DNA from: Pogostemon cablin
Lineage: Eukaryota > Streptophyta > Magnoliopsida > Lamiales > Lamiaceae
Direction: 5' to 3'
NCBI GenBank assembly: GCA_023678885.1
Contig: CM042955.1
Coordinates: 39,213,088-39,277,087 of the forward strand
DNA: 64,000 nucleotides
Under the pieces are notes generated by a model. That model made no database searches and was not told where the DNA came from. It saw nothing but the letters and a program-made list of their open reading frames with translations. Shown here piece after piece: positions 54,772 to 64,000 of this stretch (position 1 is its first letter; each line of letters starts with the position of its first letter). A program made the translations under genes and the position numbers.

Positions 54772-56278
54772 GAAAGGGACAAGGATCAAGTAAAGGGAAA
54801 GGTAAGGCGGATGAAGAAAGATCAAAGAAGAGGAATGATAGGCCTTCGAATGTGGACACAGTGACCAGGAAGCTGAGGCTACAAGATCGTTTACCCGAGA
54901 ACTTCAAAATTCAAATGAAAACTGGGATAAGATTAAAGAAAAGTGAGAAGAAGTCTTGGACAAGATAGCTCGTACTCGACACCAAGATGATGAGGCGATG
55001 AGGATAATAAGAATCGGGAATGACATTTTCTAGATGTTCGATCAAGTGGGTATTCGGAGGTTTATAGAGTTAAAGAGGCCGACGTATTTCCATGTTACAG
55101 CGGAAGTAGTCTGCTCATTCGAGATGGTGAAGGACCCGCTTGGGTACCCGTATCAGTGTACGTTTCAGCTTGGTGGAGTGAGTAGAAGATGGACGTCTGA
55201 GTATTTTAATGAGCTGTTTGAGACGCCTTTGGGAATCTCTCATTTGGAGAATGCTGCGTTCAACGCTAATAGGTTTTGGAGAGAGATCACAGGGGAGATT
55301 GGAGATTATAAGATTAGGCAGGCTCGTGCTTCTTCAATAAAGAATCCAGTTTTGAGGTACATGGACCGTGTCTTGAGCAACACGTTGTTTGCCCGCTCAG
55401 AGGGGAGTGTTGTGTCTAGAGGAGAGCTTTACGCTTTGTGGTGTATGCTAAATAGGGTGCAGTTTAATGTTGGAGCGTATTTCATTACACAGCTACATCG
55501 ATTCAGGACCATTGGTTTTCAAAAGGTGAATATTGGAGGGTTACTGACGATCGTGGCTGAGCATTATAATTTAGATTTCACCGGCATCACACCAGTTAGA
55601 GGAGAGCCCGATTTGGCAATGTTTACATGCGTGAAGGGAGGATTTGCCCATTTCAGAGATGGAGACTGGTTCTTCACGAGGGGACTCAAGCCCTTCGATT
55701 TCATGTTCCCCTTCGACGTGAGTAACTTGACAACTATTCGGGTGACGAGGAACAAGTTGATGGATTCTCTCAGACACAACGCCTTATCCGTGACAGTGAA
55801 GTCGGGTGGTGATTGGAGGACTGTATCGCAGATGTGTGCGGATGGTAGGATGGCAAAGTTATAGCAGATTGTTGATCAAGAAGAGTTCCGTCCACCACAG
55901 CAGCCCGAAGAGGAGCATCTAGAGGAGGAGCAGCAGGATGAGGAGATGCCGATACAGCACGACACACATCAGCATGAGCCAGCACCGCAGCAGTAGCAGG
56001 CTGTCACGAATGATATACGGGAGCAACTCCGCCTTATTCATGAGCAGCTGGTCGCGATCGTTGCTAGCCAGCAGGAGACAAACCGACAGCTCACACTCGC
56101 CAACACCAACTATGTTACGCAGAATGAGAGGTACACGGCCTTGAATGAGAAAGTTGGTAGGTTGGGTGATCGAGTTGATTACTTGGATAGACACATCGGT
56201 GATCTGCACCGGATTGTGGAGCGGAGGCTTGATGATGAGGATGATGATGATGAGGATGATTATGCTCCGGAGGAGTAG
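54772..56278 (+). pseudogene. env-like gene exon 2 (D)
   Basis: It begins with the Lys/Gly-rich stretch and is frameshifted near 54920. It is open from 55034 to 55864 through the central domain (FQLGGVSRRWTSEYFNELFETP, RGELYALWCML, FMFPFDVSNL). A CAG-to-TAG stop lies at 55862-55864 and another TAG near 55994. The frame then continues through a coiled coil to an acidic tail and TAG at 56276-56278. The protein is clearly homologous to the A copies but more diverged. Confidence 0.8.
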
Positions 56279-57616
56279 TTTTTCAGGTTTTCTTTGGTTT
56301 TCTCCGATTCATCTTGATTCCATTAATTTTCTTTTTATCTTTATATGTTGGGTTGTGATCCATGCATGAGTAGAATGTATAAGTGATATCGATTGATAGA
56401 TACTTGTATGATTGATTGGGTATAAGCTTATTGATTTTGTGCATTCATATGTCATGTGTTAATTTCTATTGAAGAAAAGCATGTTTAGTTGATAAGTATG
56501 TAGAGTTCTTGTGAAATTGATCTTAATTATGTGTTATGAGGAGTACTTAGGATTCTAATTACCTATGTGAGGATTTGAGCCTTGATAATCATGCGTGATC
56601 ATGATTATTTTATTCTTGAGAGGATCATTCATATGAACGTATTCTAGAACTTGGCTTGGAGTCTTGTGTGAGACTTATGATTGATCAATTGCTAGGACAT
56701 GATCTTAGGCCATTATTTTGTGATTAAGTTACTTAGCCAAATTTTATCCTTCCTAATGATCTTATTAACCTTTGGATGCCCCGTTGAGCCGTTAAAGCTT
56801 TTTCTTTGGTAGCCGAAGTAAATAACCTTATAAACCTTTACTTGAGCTTTGATTAACCTATTCACTGGTAGAGAGTTGAGGTGGGTAAGTGTTGCAAGAA
56901 GAAAAAGGAAGATAGAATATGGTTGGATGAAAAGAATATGGTTAAATCTTGTTTAGGGGTAGTGCCCGAAACTGGAACCCTGATTGTTTTTATACATGGT
57001 GTGTGAAGCTTAGCAGCTGATGGCCTATACATGAGAAGAAGGGTAGTGCCTAAAACCGGTACCCGAGTTGTCCAACGAAAAGATGATGTTGATGCCATGA
57101 AATGAAGGAAAATTCAGGAATTTTACAAGTTCAAGAGACGACATTGGAGGAGAACTTGCTGTAAGAAGAAGAAATCAAGAACCTCCAAGGTAACTCTCTA
57201 CAAGTGTCTTAAGTCACTTTACCTAAATTTTCCTACCTTTTCCAAAGAGCCAACATTACAACCCAAAAACAAGTCCTTTGTGATCCTAGTGAAGAGTTGA
57301 TTATAAGTTGATTTTTGAGACCTTTGCCAAGCTTATGGTTACGCGTGAATATGGATTGATATGAGTGTTTATATTAACCTATATAGTGCCTCACGCACTT
57401 GAGTGAAAGAGAATAAATACTTATCTTGTGAGCTAGATTACTTAGTACTCCGAATGGTGTGTGATTGGATTGGTTTTGCATGAGTGATATATATGAAGCA
57501 ATTAATACTTGTTTGATTTAATGAAGTTGCATGTGTGATATGTGTTATACTTGATCTTGGTGAATTATACACGACTCCTGTGGTTTGATTTGGTTGCCTC
57601 GGGACGAGCAACATGT
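56279..57616 (+). other. Element D 3' UTR
   Basis: ATAATCATG and CATGATTAT arms (about 56585-56608) stand where A has a 20-bp palindrome. GGGTAGTGCC words lie at about 56957 and 57043. No coding sequence. Confidence 0.72.
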
Positions 57617-57629
57617 AAGTTTGGGGGTT
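57617..57629 (+). other. Polypurine tract (D)
   Basis: AAGTTTGGGGGTT before the 3' LTR. Confidence 0.85.
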
Positions 57630-59294
57630 TGATGAGTGTGTAAATTCACAAGTTTGGCACCATGTTTTGTGCTAGTTTTGGAGAGTTTTGAGGTGGAAAT
57701 AGGTGGAAATCCTATATATATTGTGAATTAGCATGAATCAGGTGTTAGTGGAGCTATTTAAGTGGTTTTCATAGCAAAATCGGAGTGGAAATACCAAGAA
57801 TCAAATAGACGAATTCGAGACCATGCGAACCGCCAAGGAGAGAGGTGGTTCAACCTGATGGAGGAGGGTTCGACCTCTCCTACAGGTCGAACCAGCGTTG
57901 CAAAGTGTGCAGAAGGAGGGTTCAACCACGACTCAAGGGGTTCGACCTGTTAATCAGGTCGAACCATGGTCGAACCAGTTCACGAGAAGATGGGTTCGAC
58001 CACGACATTGGGGTTCGACCTGACGGTTGGTCGAACCAGGAGCAGAAATTGTCCAGTGGTGAGGTTCGACCTGTGGTTCGACGAAAGAGGGAGAGGTTCG
58101 ACCTGTACAAGAGGTCGAACCAAGTGCAAAGTACTTCCAGTAGGTGGGTTCGACCTGCGGCCAGTGGTTCGACTTGTTTGACGAGGTCGAACCATCATGC
58201 GGGAACTTACCTTATCCGGATTTTCGAGGCCAAAACACGTGGGATCACTTGAAAAGCCCATTCCAAGCATTAGAGACGTGATTACAAGTATAAAAGGAGG
58301 CTCATGCAGTCAAGGAAATCATCACGAAAAGAAAGAAGAAAGAGGTCATCATCAACAACACATTACAAGAGGAGAGTAGGAGAGCTGTGACAGAGGTTCA
58401 GCTGGAGATTCAAGTAAGATTGGTCCAACTAACCATAATTGTTCCTAGATCAATCATGGGCTAGAGCCACTTCGGTAGTTCTAGGGTTATGAATGTTTCA
58501 TGAGTTAATTTGTATTTCGTGTGTATACTCCGTACAACACTACTTGTGGTTTATTTTATATAAGATTGTGCCTTTTTAATCCATACTCATAGTCATTTTG
58601 TGCATCAATAATCGTTGTGTAGAGTCTGAATGCATAACATGGTTATTGGTTGAGTGCGTTCACTAATGAGCAGGGTTTATTGTTATAATTCTAAGTGAAG
58701 GGATTCTGAGGTTTTATTAGAACCGTCTTATATGAATGTTTGCTAATTGAATTGAATTTGGGTTAACAAGTAAGATTAAGAGTATAACTTTATAGTACCT
58801 AAAAAGGGAGATCAAATCGGGTTAGAGTACTAAGTGTACGGGAAATAATTGATTATGATAGTACCCAGAAAGGGAGGTAAGAGATACGTCTTGCTCTGAG
58901 GATACTCACACGTGTCAAAAGCTTATCTATTTGTGTCTATAGAATAGATTTGCATGGTATAGCGATGCGTCCATAAACCACAAGGCAGAGTCGGACATCG
59001 ACACACGAATGTATGAATTAACGAATGAAACTGGATGGCCTGATGAACTACCTATCATCTTATTTGATCACAACTACTATTTTTTTGTTCTTGTTATTTA
59101 TTTGTTATTTTAATTGTTACTTAGTTCACAAACCTACAATTACAATTCTCAACATAGTCATAATTGCTAGAAAATAATAAAAGTAATATTTATCCGTCCC
59201 GTGGATTCGATATTTAACTTGGTCACCTTCGTAACTACAACTGATATCCTTCATACTTGGGGATTATAGTTGTGTGTTGAGAAAACGCCCATCA
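57630..59294 (+). repeat. Element D 3' LTR
   Basis: 1665 bp, TGATGAG to GCCCATCA, complete. The TATA box TATAAAAG is at 58289-58296 and the hairpin array at 57847-58193. It is followed by AGAAT, the partner of AGGAT at 2822-2826. Confidence 0.92.
58289..58296 (+). promoter_or_regulatory. LTR TATA box (D 3' LTR)
   Basis: TATAAAAGG in the core block shared with A and B. Transcription would read into the Copia RT relic. Confidence 0.6.
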
Positions 59295-60000
59295 AGAATA
59301 TACCACAAGTAAACTACATCATGTGTCAAGTCTAATACACAATTGCATGTAGTGCCTTGTCGTAGTGGGAGGGTTGATCTACAACCTGAAAGATTTATGT
59401 TTTGGGAGAGTCATGAGACTTGATCCCTAGTAAACATAATACGTCCCATGGACATGATGATGCACTACAAGTTCGAAATACAGAATCTTAGCAAGTTGCA
59501 ATGGATTCAAAATCATCTCTGGGAGCTTGTAGAACCATCAAATGGTGTAAAAGTCATTAGGATGTAAGTGGCTCTACGATGAAGCAACCAGAGTGATTCA
59601 TTGCACAGAGCATTTTGAGTGTAAGATTAAAAGTGTCCATCAATGGACTAAAGTAAGATTTTAGATCATGAAACATCCGTTTTGATAAGGAAATCCAGTC
59701 GTTTGGATTTAATCAATACTCAAATGGATCTTGTGTATTGAACAGAGTGATAAAAATGTGGTGGTATTTCTTGTATGTAAGTCGATGGTATCTTGCTCAT
59801 TGGAGACAATGAAAAAGTATTGTTGGGCGTATGGGAATGGTTAATAAAACGGTATGAAATGAAGGACTTAGGAGATGCAAAATATATACTTACGATCATG
59901 GAAATAAAGGACACAAGATAGAATGTTGTGCTTGTCTCAAGCTTCAAAAATTAATACAATCCTTACTCGTTTTAGCATGTGACTTTATCTAAGAATTTGT
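59295..60000 (+). pseudogene. Copia RT relic
   Basis: It continues the linker broken at 2826. Translation across stops gives LWELVEPSNGVKVI near 59520-59565, K-FGFNQ-SNGSCVLNRV near 59695-59745, a damaged YVDD region near 59770-59790 (the two Asp codons are changed), and LIKRYEMKDLGDAKYIL near 59840-59890. These are RVT_2 landmarks in the right order. Part of the RT core appears deleted near 59590-59650. Confidence 0.75.
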
Positions 60001-60660
60001 GTCTTAAGACATAAAATGAAGATAAAATAGATAAAAGCGGTTCCATATGCTTCGGAAATAAGGAAGTTTAATCTATGGAATGCTACGCACAAGATTGGAT
60101 ATCTGTTTTGCCAATGGCGTAGTCAGTGGGTATCAAGGTAACTCGGAACAAGAATATTAAATTGTGGTAAGACATATTTGAAGTGACTTAGAAGGACTGG
60201 AAATTATATGTAGGCTTACCGAACATATTCATTACTTCTTGATGGTTACATAGATTAGGTTTTTTTAATCAAGGTTATGTGTTTAAATTGGAAGTAGATC
60301 CATAGTATTGAGGAGTATTGTATAGAAATATATTTCTGACTCCACCATGGAAAAATGATATTATTAGAGCCTTGTGGCAGCCAAAGTATCTGTATGGTTC
60401 TAGAAACTTTCTAATGGACTTAGATGTGATTCTAAGTTTGCCCAAGGTCATCACAATTTATTGTGATAATAATGGTGCAGTTGCAAACTTGAAGAAATCA
60501 TGAGTCCATAAGGCAATTAAACACATTGAAAGCGAGTACTACCTGATACGAGAATCATATGATGAGGGGAAGATTGTTGTTGCCTAGATTGCATCGGATG
60601 ATAACCTAGTAAATTCTTTTACAAGGACCTTAAGGCGAGAACTTTTAATGGTCAAGTAGA
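60001..60660 (+). pseudogene. Copia RNase H relic
   Basis: Readable words are GSLIYGMLRTRLDICFA near 60070-60115, LWQPKYLYGS and IYCDNNGAVANLKKS (60370-60500), then HIESEYYLIRES and IASDDNLVNSFTRTL up to about 60630. These match the C-terminus of Copia pol. Several stops and frame changes are present. Confidence 0.78.
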
Positions 60661-60714
60661 GGGAGAGGGAATCGGATGTATGGCAGCTGATATGACAGCA
60701 TAGTCTTTTAGTAT

Positions 60715-60725
60715 AAGTGGGAGAT
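60715..60725 (+). other. Copia polypurine tract
   Basis: AAGTGGGAGAT immediately before TGTTGG, the usual Copia PPT and LTR start. Confidence 0.8.
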
Positions 60726-62106
60726 TGTTGGATTGTATACTGAAAGTCTAGCTTTTTTGTGAATAATGTTGCAATAATTTAATTTATTTGAAATGAGAAT
60801 CATGTGATCAAACGTTTACAATAACGTTGTTGCAAAAGTCCATTTACTTTATACTGTAGATAATGTGGTGTGCAGCATCACACGGAAGATCATACTATCA
60901 GCTCCTTATAAAGTATAAATAGATATTCACAACCGAGATAGATGGGGACTATCTACCAGTATGGTTCTAGTGTGATTTGGCAACAGTCTATCTTGACTAT
61001 AAAATTGCGCTAGTGCGCTTTGTGTGTATTGAATAGAACTGCTGTTGAGATCGTTCAATTTATACTGACTATATAATAGAACTTGATCTCTATTATTATG
61101 GAAGTTTGTACTCTTAATCTCTATACAATAACCTTGACACATAAGCCAGTATTTATTTCTTTAATTCATCGATGGGTGAGATTTAATAGTTAAATCAATA
61201 TGCTCGGTGAGTTCAGAAATGATGCTGTCTCTATGGTGTGCTGTTGATTATAGAAGGAATCCGTGTCCTAACGGAATTGGTTGATGATGTCCCCTTGAGG
61301 AGCTCATAATGATTATTATGTAAACCTTGCAGGTAGATTTATTCTGGCATGATAATAAGGTTGAGTGGTATTACTCTAGGTAAATATATTAATTAATAGA
61401 GTTGTCAGGAACATAATTAATTAATGGACATTGAATCTTAAACACGGAGAGATTAACGAGCTCATAATAAGAAGGAGCCCATAAATGTAATTTGGGATTA
61501 GGGTGGCAGTGCAATAATATTTCTTTAGTAGAGTGATTTATTATTATTGGACTTAAGTATAAGTTTTGGGCTAAACTAGGATGCTTAAGCCCAATGGAGG
61601 CTCAAACCCTAATTTCTCCTCTTGGTCCCTATTGTAGCCTATATAATAGCCAATCTCATCAATCCGAATATTTGAATCACACGCCTAAACACGTGAAAGG
61701 AAGATTAGGGTTGTAGACTGAGATCGTCTTGTAGATCGTTGACAACACCAACGTCAAGACATATGGCTTAGGAATACAACAGAAGATCGGAATGTCGTTT
61801 GCTATTTTTGTCCATCAACTTCACTGATTTTTAAAATCATGTGTAAGTTCAAACTGTAAGTGGGATACACCATTCGAATGCCACAAAAGAGATGATCGTT
61901 TTAGCGCATATATCACTCCGATCCGGGATCAGATGAGGAAGTTATGGCTAAAACCATGACGCTGCGCAGGCTGCCGTCGAGAATCCATCTTCTTCAACGT
62001 ACCCTAGTGAAATGTAATACGTTTTTTATTTTCTTGCTTCTGCTGATTGTTAAAAATGTGTAGAACCCTAACGGTTCACGTTAACCAAAAGATCCAAGCG
62101 CCTACA
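60726..62106 (+). repeat. Copia LTR shared by two interiors
   Basis: 1381 bp from TGTTGGATTG to GCGCCTACA. A TATAAATAG box lies at 60914-60922. A PPT is on its left and a PBS on its right, so it is the 3' LTR of the first copy and the 5' LTR of the second. Confidence 0.85.
60914..60922 (+). promoter_or_regulatory. Copia LTR TATA box
   Basis: TATAAATAG, about 190 bp into the LTR. Confidence 0.5.
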
Positions 62107-62108
62107 AT

Positions 62109-62120
62109 TGGTTTCAGAGC
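62109..62120 (+). other. Copia primer-binding site (initiator tRNA-Met)
   Basis: TGGTTTCAGAGC, one change from the standard TGGTATCAGAGC, two bases after the LTR. Confidence 0.85.
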
Positions 62121-64000
62121 ATAGGTTCTATGGTTAAACGTGACACTTTAGGCTAGGGTTTATGTGCCTATGTGATTTAGGGTTTAGAATTTAGTTTCTT
62201 GATTGATACTCTAATTGTATACAGTGGCACACGAGAACCACACGATGACTCGACGGCGTTGCATGATGGCGGTGTTAAGTGGTGGTGGTAAAGTGAAAGC
62301 TCGCAGACAGCATCACAACGGAGATGTGTTGGACTGCATGACTGCAAGGGGCTGGTCGATGGCAATCTCGACGGGCTGCAAGGACGTGCGGGAGACATGC
62401 TGCAAGGCTGACTGGTTTTGAGGGTTGTTGTTTGCGGATGATTGATATGTGGTGGCAGATGGCTGGTGGAAGCAATGGATTATTACGGCGGCAACAGCGT
62501 AGTGACATCGCCGGAAGCGCTGCTCTATTGCCTCTCCACGAGAAAGGCTGTCGATTGAGAGTTTGTTATATGGCATGAACGACGGCACTGGCAAAACTGA
62601 ACTTGTACAGCAATGGAACAGCACTTGTTTGCCATGATGGTACACGTCTTGGCTGATGTACAGTGAAAGTCGTGACCCGTGACTGATCGAGGGTTGTTGA
62701 TGGCGGATTATTGATATCCCGTGGCAGATTGCTACTGTTGGAAGTGATGATCAACATCCAATGGCAGCACCCACCACGGCCTGGATGTTGGTCACACGGA
62801 GTTTTCGAGCGGGCCTAGCGGTTTCAAGCAAGTGTTGTTCCAGGCGAGTCTCACGGGCGAGTCGACCAAGTTTTCTATTGGGTCTCTCAAATATCCGATC
62901 GAGACCAGGGCAGTTTTCAAGCAGGTCTGTGTTAGCTGGTCGAGTCGCAAAGTCGGCATGTCTTGACGGCAGAACTCACAAGCGAATTTGCGGTAAGGGC
63001 ATGCCTGGGCTTTTCGAAGCGAGTCTGAGTAACTTTCGAGCGAGTCTCCTGCATGGTCGATTGGGTCTGCATCACTAAGGATTAGTGCCGATGAATGACG
63101 CTGGGGCTGACATATGACGAAGCAAGGAAGAAGGCTAGATATGGCATGGGCTGGCGCCGCTGGTTCGAGAGGCGGCATGAGCTATAGTGCAAGTCCGGTA
63201 AGTTCAAACGACGATGGGCTATGGCACTCATCTTCCAGGCGTGGGTTGCTTTTTGGGCAAGAAAACATCAGCGCACGAATGCTTGTCCAGTGGAGTGCTG
63301 CTCTTTGAGTATGTTGGCGATTAATGGTGTCGACACGGTGGCTGGAAGCTTGCGGCATAGTTGCTGGGGTTGACTCCTGCCCGATGAAAGGGTTTCCGCC
63401 TGGCGCGAAAATGGTTGGGAGAAACTGACAACTATCTTTCCCGCAGCAATGGTGTTTTCCGGCGTACCTAGAGTTTTTTTTGGCGGGCCGTCTCATGGAT
63501 TGGTCGGCAGTTGTTTCTCTTTCGTTGGCTGAGCGATGATATGGGAAGGAACGATGGCCCGGTTCATGAGCAGTTTTCTCTTGTTGTTGAATCGTGTGAT
63601 GGGTGACTTGGAGGACAAGTTGTTTTACTTCTTGTGCAAGTCACCTTATTAATTGGTTAGAGTGTTGACCAAGTCAATTTCTTTTATTTGGTATTTTTTT
63701 TCATATATATAATTTGCTATAATTGCTTTAATATATCAATTATTATTATATATTTGGATTATGTGTGCTATTTGATTTACTGCTCTATTTGATGTAAAAA
63801 AAATAGCATGTTTATTTGCATAATTATATCTGTTATATTGTATACATGCAAAAACCCTCTTGTTAAATAACTAATTGGGAGAGGGATTGGTCATGATCCT
63901 GCGGCCTTCATTATTGATTTATTGTGTGATGCAAGTAAGCTTATGAGTCGGCTATAGTGCCTTCCTCCCCAACGGATGAGTTTTATTTGTGGATCACTGG
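62121..64000 (+). other. Second Copia interior, untranslated leader
   Basis: No gag or pol similarity is visible. About 62200-63560 is GC-richer than the rest of the window and gives several short frames on both strands with no recognisable domain. From about 63610 it aligns with about 395-781, ending at the same GATGAGTTTTATTTG word. Confidence 0.6.

Larger units (their letters stand above)
2827..59294 (+). mobile_element. Athila-type Ty3/Gypsy element D (host of the inner nest)
   Basis: The element starts TGATGAG at 2827 and ends CCCATCA at 59294. The flanking 5-mers are AGGAT (2822-2826) and AGAAT (59295-59299), a target duplication with one mismatch. Order: 5' LTR (split), PBS, gag, protease, RT, RNase H, integrase, env-like gene, PPT, 3' LTR. 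The first 452 bp of the 5' LTR align without gaps to 57630-58081. About 43 kb of A- and B-family sequence (3279-46543) now separates the two 5' LTR fragments, and 791 bp of that LTR is missing. All genes carry stops or frameshifts. Confidence 0.85.
1..64000 (+). mobile_element. Outer Ty1/Copia retrotransposons, two interiors sharing one LTR
   Basis: The outermost layer is Copia. Relics of gag, GAG-pre-integrase and integrase lie at about 1220-2826. RT and RNase H relics follow at 59295-60660, then a purine tract, an LTR (60726-62106) and a PBS for initiator tRNA-Met (62109-62120). The sequence after that PBS is a second Copia interior: its last 400 bases realign with about 400-781 of the window. 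The order is therefore interior, LTR, interior. The first 5' LTR and the end of the second copy lie outside the window. Every reading frame is broken. Positions 2827-59294 are a later insertion. Confidence 0.85.

Noticed and set aside
60318..60503. A separate small gene at 60318-60503
   Set aside because: It is the readable remnant of Copia RNase H, flanked by further relics in other frames.
62761..63178. Frames of 105-128 codons near 62761-63178 on both strands
   Set aside because: No recognisable domain, both strands open because of GC content, and the location is a Copia leader.

Overview
The window is plant nuclear DNA, most likely angiosperm heterochromatin, and holds only nested LTR retrotransposons; I found no host gene, rRNA, tRNA or CRISPR array. 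The plant call rests on Athila-type Ty3/Gypsy proteins (gag, protease, RT, RNase H, integrase, then an env-like gene), primer-binding sites matching plant tRNA-Asp, and a Ty1/Copia element primed by initiator tRNA-Met.

Nesting, oldest to youngest. (1) A heavily decayed Ty1/Copia element: gag and integrase relics at 1-2826, RT and RNase H relics at 59295-60660, LTR at 60726-62106. A PBS and a second Copia interior follow that LTR (62107-64000), and the window's end realigns with its beginning, so two Copia interiors share one LTR. (2) Athila element D (2827-59294, + strand) sits inside the Copia integrase-RT linker. Its 5' LTR is split (2827-3278 and 46544-46962). Its gag, pro-pol, env-like gene and 3' LTR occupy 47073-59294 and carry stops and frameshifts. 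(3) A block of A-family Athila sequence (3279-46543) fills the split. It holds two palindromic units, A1 (3279-16200) and A2 (30228-45373). Each reads LTR(-), env region(-), a junction with filler DNA, then RT-RNaseH-IN(+), env(+), LTR(+). Between them lies an inverted 5' half-element, A3 (16209-30225, minus: LTR, gag, protease, truncated RT). A2 runs on through a PBS into a partial gag (45487-46543). (4) Element B (21289-29922, minus) sits inside the A3 LTR with a perfect 5-bp target duplication (TCGTG). Its LTRs are almost identical and it has an intact 958-codon gag-protease ORF, but no RT, RNase H, integrase or env. It is young and must be moved in trans.

Shared cis architecture. All Athila-type copies carry arrays of GGTTCGACC/GGTCGAACC inverted repeats that form 9-11 bp hairpins, at up to three places: in the LTR, between gag and protease, and between integrase and env. 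They also share a post-pol hairpin next to a second polypurine-tract-like sequence, and a 3' UTR palindrome whose pairing survives sequence change. The env-like gene has an intron (about 0.5 kb) after a 16-nt first exon.

Most notable: the duplicated palindromic units with an identical filler junction; the tandemly repeated RT segment (265/210-bp steps, three partial or full copies in A1 and four in A2); the hairpin arrays; and the young gag-protease-only element. All comparisons were made by eye, and divergence figures are approximate.
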